Assembly (NCBI RefSeq): GCF_030867095.1
Contig: NC_081833.1
Location: forward strand, 77,629,395-77,693,394
DNA: 64,000 bases
From: Alligator mississippiensis
Lineage: Eukaryota; Chordata; Crocodylia; Alligatoridae
Reading direction: 5' to 3'
The notes beneath the pieces are model-generated. The model was not told where the DNA came from. It saw only the letters and a list, made by a program, of their open reading frames with translations, and did not search any database. Made by a program: the position numbers and the translations under genes. Shown here one piece after another: positions 62,774 through 64,000 of this stretch. How positions within the stretch are numbered: position 1 is the first letter of the stretch; the number at the start of each line of letters is the position of its first letter.

Positions 62774-64000
62774 ATTGTTACATGTATAACTTACTTATGA
62801 AACTGAACACATTTAGTTGAAAGGTGAGGAGTATAAAATATAAGCTACAAATGCCATGGCACACAAATAGATAAAAATACCAAACTACAAGGGGAGATAC
62901 AAAATGCACACACACAAATTTTAAAACACAATTCCTTATCTTAACGTGAAAGAGAAAGGAAGGAAGAAAAGGTAGAAAAAGAGAAACATATCCAAAGAGG
63001 GGAGAGCAAATGCAAGCAAGAGGAAAAGGGGGCTTTCTGCTACAGTACTACATGCTCCCTTCATTTTACAGCAAGTCTCTGCATTTGTAGTGAGGCAGCA
63101 GGGGCTTGCATAGCAAGTTGCTGCTTCTCCAGTGTGTCCTGTGTGCTACCAGAAACATGGGAGCTGGATGGGCCACTGTCCTCTGGGATGGGAACTGTGA
63201 AGAGAACAACAGGCCATGTAGTCTCCTCTCTCTGCACACTTGTAGCACACCTCACCATGGGAGCACATGGTGGGAGGAGAAAAGAGGACAAGGCAGAATA
63301 CAGGCAGCTGCCTGCTGCATTCCCCTTTTGCCTTTCAGCTGCCCTGTAGAGTGCATGGCAGTGTACGTGGCACACTGGGTGGTGTGCACATTGTTCTGTA
63401 CTTATTTATTGCTGCCACCCCGCAGGTCTGACTTGCATGCTTGTTAAGTTATTGTTCATTCAAGAGTTTAATGAAGTCTTGAATGAACAATGCTGTTCTT
63501 TGTTCAGCCTCTTGCTGCTGCCTGGCCAGTAATACTAAGAGGAGAGACCATGGCCCTGCCAGTGCAGCACAAATCATCTGGAATGGCACAGCCCTTGACC
63601 CCCAATTAATGAGCAGTCATGTTTAATGGCTACAAAATTCAGGAGGCAAAAGCACCACTCCACCCCCCATGGCCTGCAAGTTCAGAATCAAGGTGTCCTG
63701 TGCACATTAGCAGTCCCGGCACCCTTTAAGCATAGAAGACAATTACCACAGGCAATTTCAAGCTATGTTACAAGTCATTAACCCACAAAATAACATGTGG
63801 GTTTGCAGGCTGCTTCTCTACTCTTGCCACGTGTGTTGTGGATGTGAGCACTTAGCAGCCCTGCTGTCTCCTGCCCTAAGGTTGGTGATGCTTATGGGCA
63901 TGCTTCCTAGTTGTAGACATTGGCTATGGATCCCAGAATCCATCTGTCCGCACCAAACTGGTTATCCACAGACCTGCAGCAGTCCAGGGTAGCCAGCTCC
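62774..64000. other. AT-rich intergenic to the window end
   Basis: A purine-rich tract lies at 62948-63030 and a perfect 15-bp inverted repeat at 63451-63491. Otherwise I see nothing here. Confidence 0.5.
63451..63491. repeat. Perfect 15-bp inverted repeat, 11-base loop
   Basis: ATTGTTCATTCAAGA at 63451-63465 is exactly complementary to TCTTGAATGAACAAT at 63477-63491. The loop is GTTTAATGAAG. It could be a short palindromic remnant of a DNA transposon or chance. The arms are too short for a typical microRNA precursor. Confidence 0.8.

Noticed and set aside
63451-63491. A microRNA precursor
   Set aside because: Arms of 15 bp are too short, and flanking bases do not extend the stem beyond a G-T wobble.

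Overview
This is vertebrate nuclear DNA carrying ordinary spliced genes. Nothing in it looks prokaryotic. It holds a conserved four-gene block: PHLPP2 (+, 5' part cut off by the window edge), MARVELD3 (-), TAT (+) and CHST4 (+). From memory, the same neighbours lie together at human 16q22. The interspersed repeats are mostly CR1 LINEs, several with a 3' end of the kind known from crocodilians and turtles, plus two ancient MIR SINE pieces. With the high GC content and compact introns this points to a sauropsid, most likely a crocodilian; the species is an inference.

Layout. 1-4281 is PHLPP2 intron. 4282-26892 holds 16 PHLPP2 coding exons encoding the PH domain, the leucine-rich repeats, the PP2C-like phosphatase domain and the C-terminal tail ending DTAL. 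A 3'UTR of about 3.4 kb follows, ending near a poly(A) signal at 30295. MARVELD3 lies tail-to-tail with it (31236-33092, minus) in three coding exons, starting in a strong CpG island. TAT (about 36411-43190) has a TATA/CCAAT promoter, a non-coding first exon and 11 coding exons giving a complete 455-residue enzyme with the PLP lysine at residue 280. 43190-57354 is intergenic, with a G-rich degenerate repeat, a CpG-rich patch, CR1 pieces and an unnamed repeat family. CHST4 is a single coding exon at 57368-58561. The rest, to 64000, is non-coding as far as I can see.

The genes do not form one pathway. PHLPP2 dephosphorylates AKT and PKC family kinases, MARVELD3 is a tight-junction MARVEL protein, TAT starts liver tyrosine breakdown, and CHST4 adds 6-O-sulfate to GlcNAc on Golgi glycans. 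Their order reflects conserved synteny.

I found no clear undescribed system. The points most worth a second look are the very short MARVELD3 N-terminus, the head-to-head CR1 pair inside a PHLPP2 intron, three related copies of an unnamed repeat near CHST4, a CpG-rich patch with a YY1-like motif upstream of CHST4, and a perfect 15-bp hairpin near 63470.
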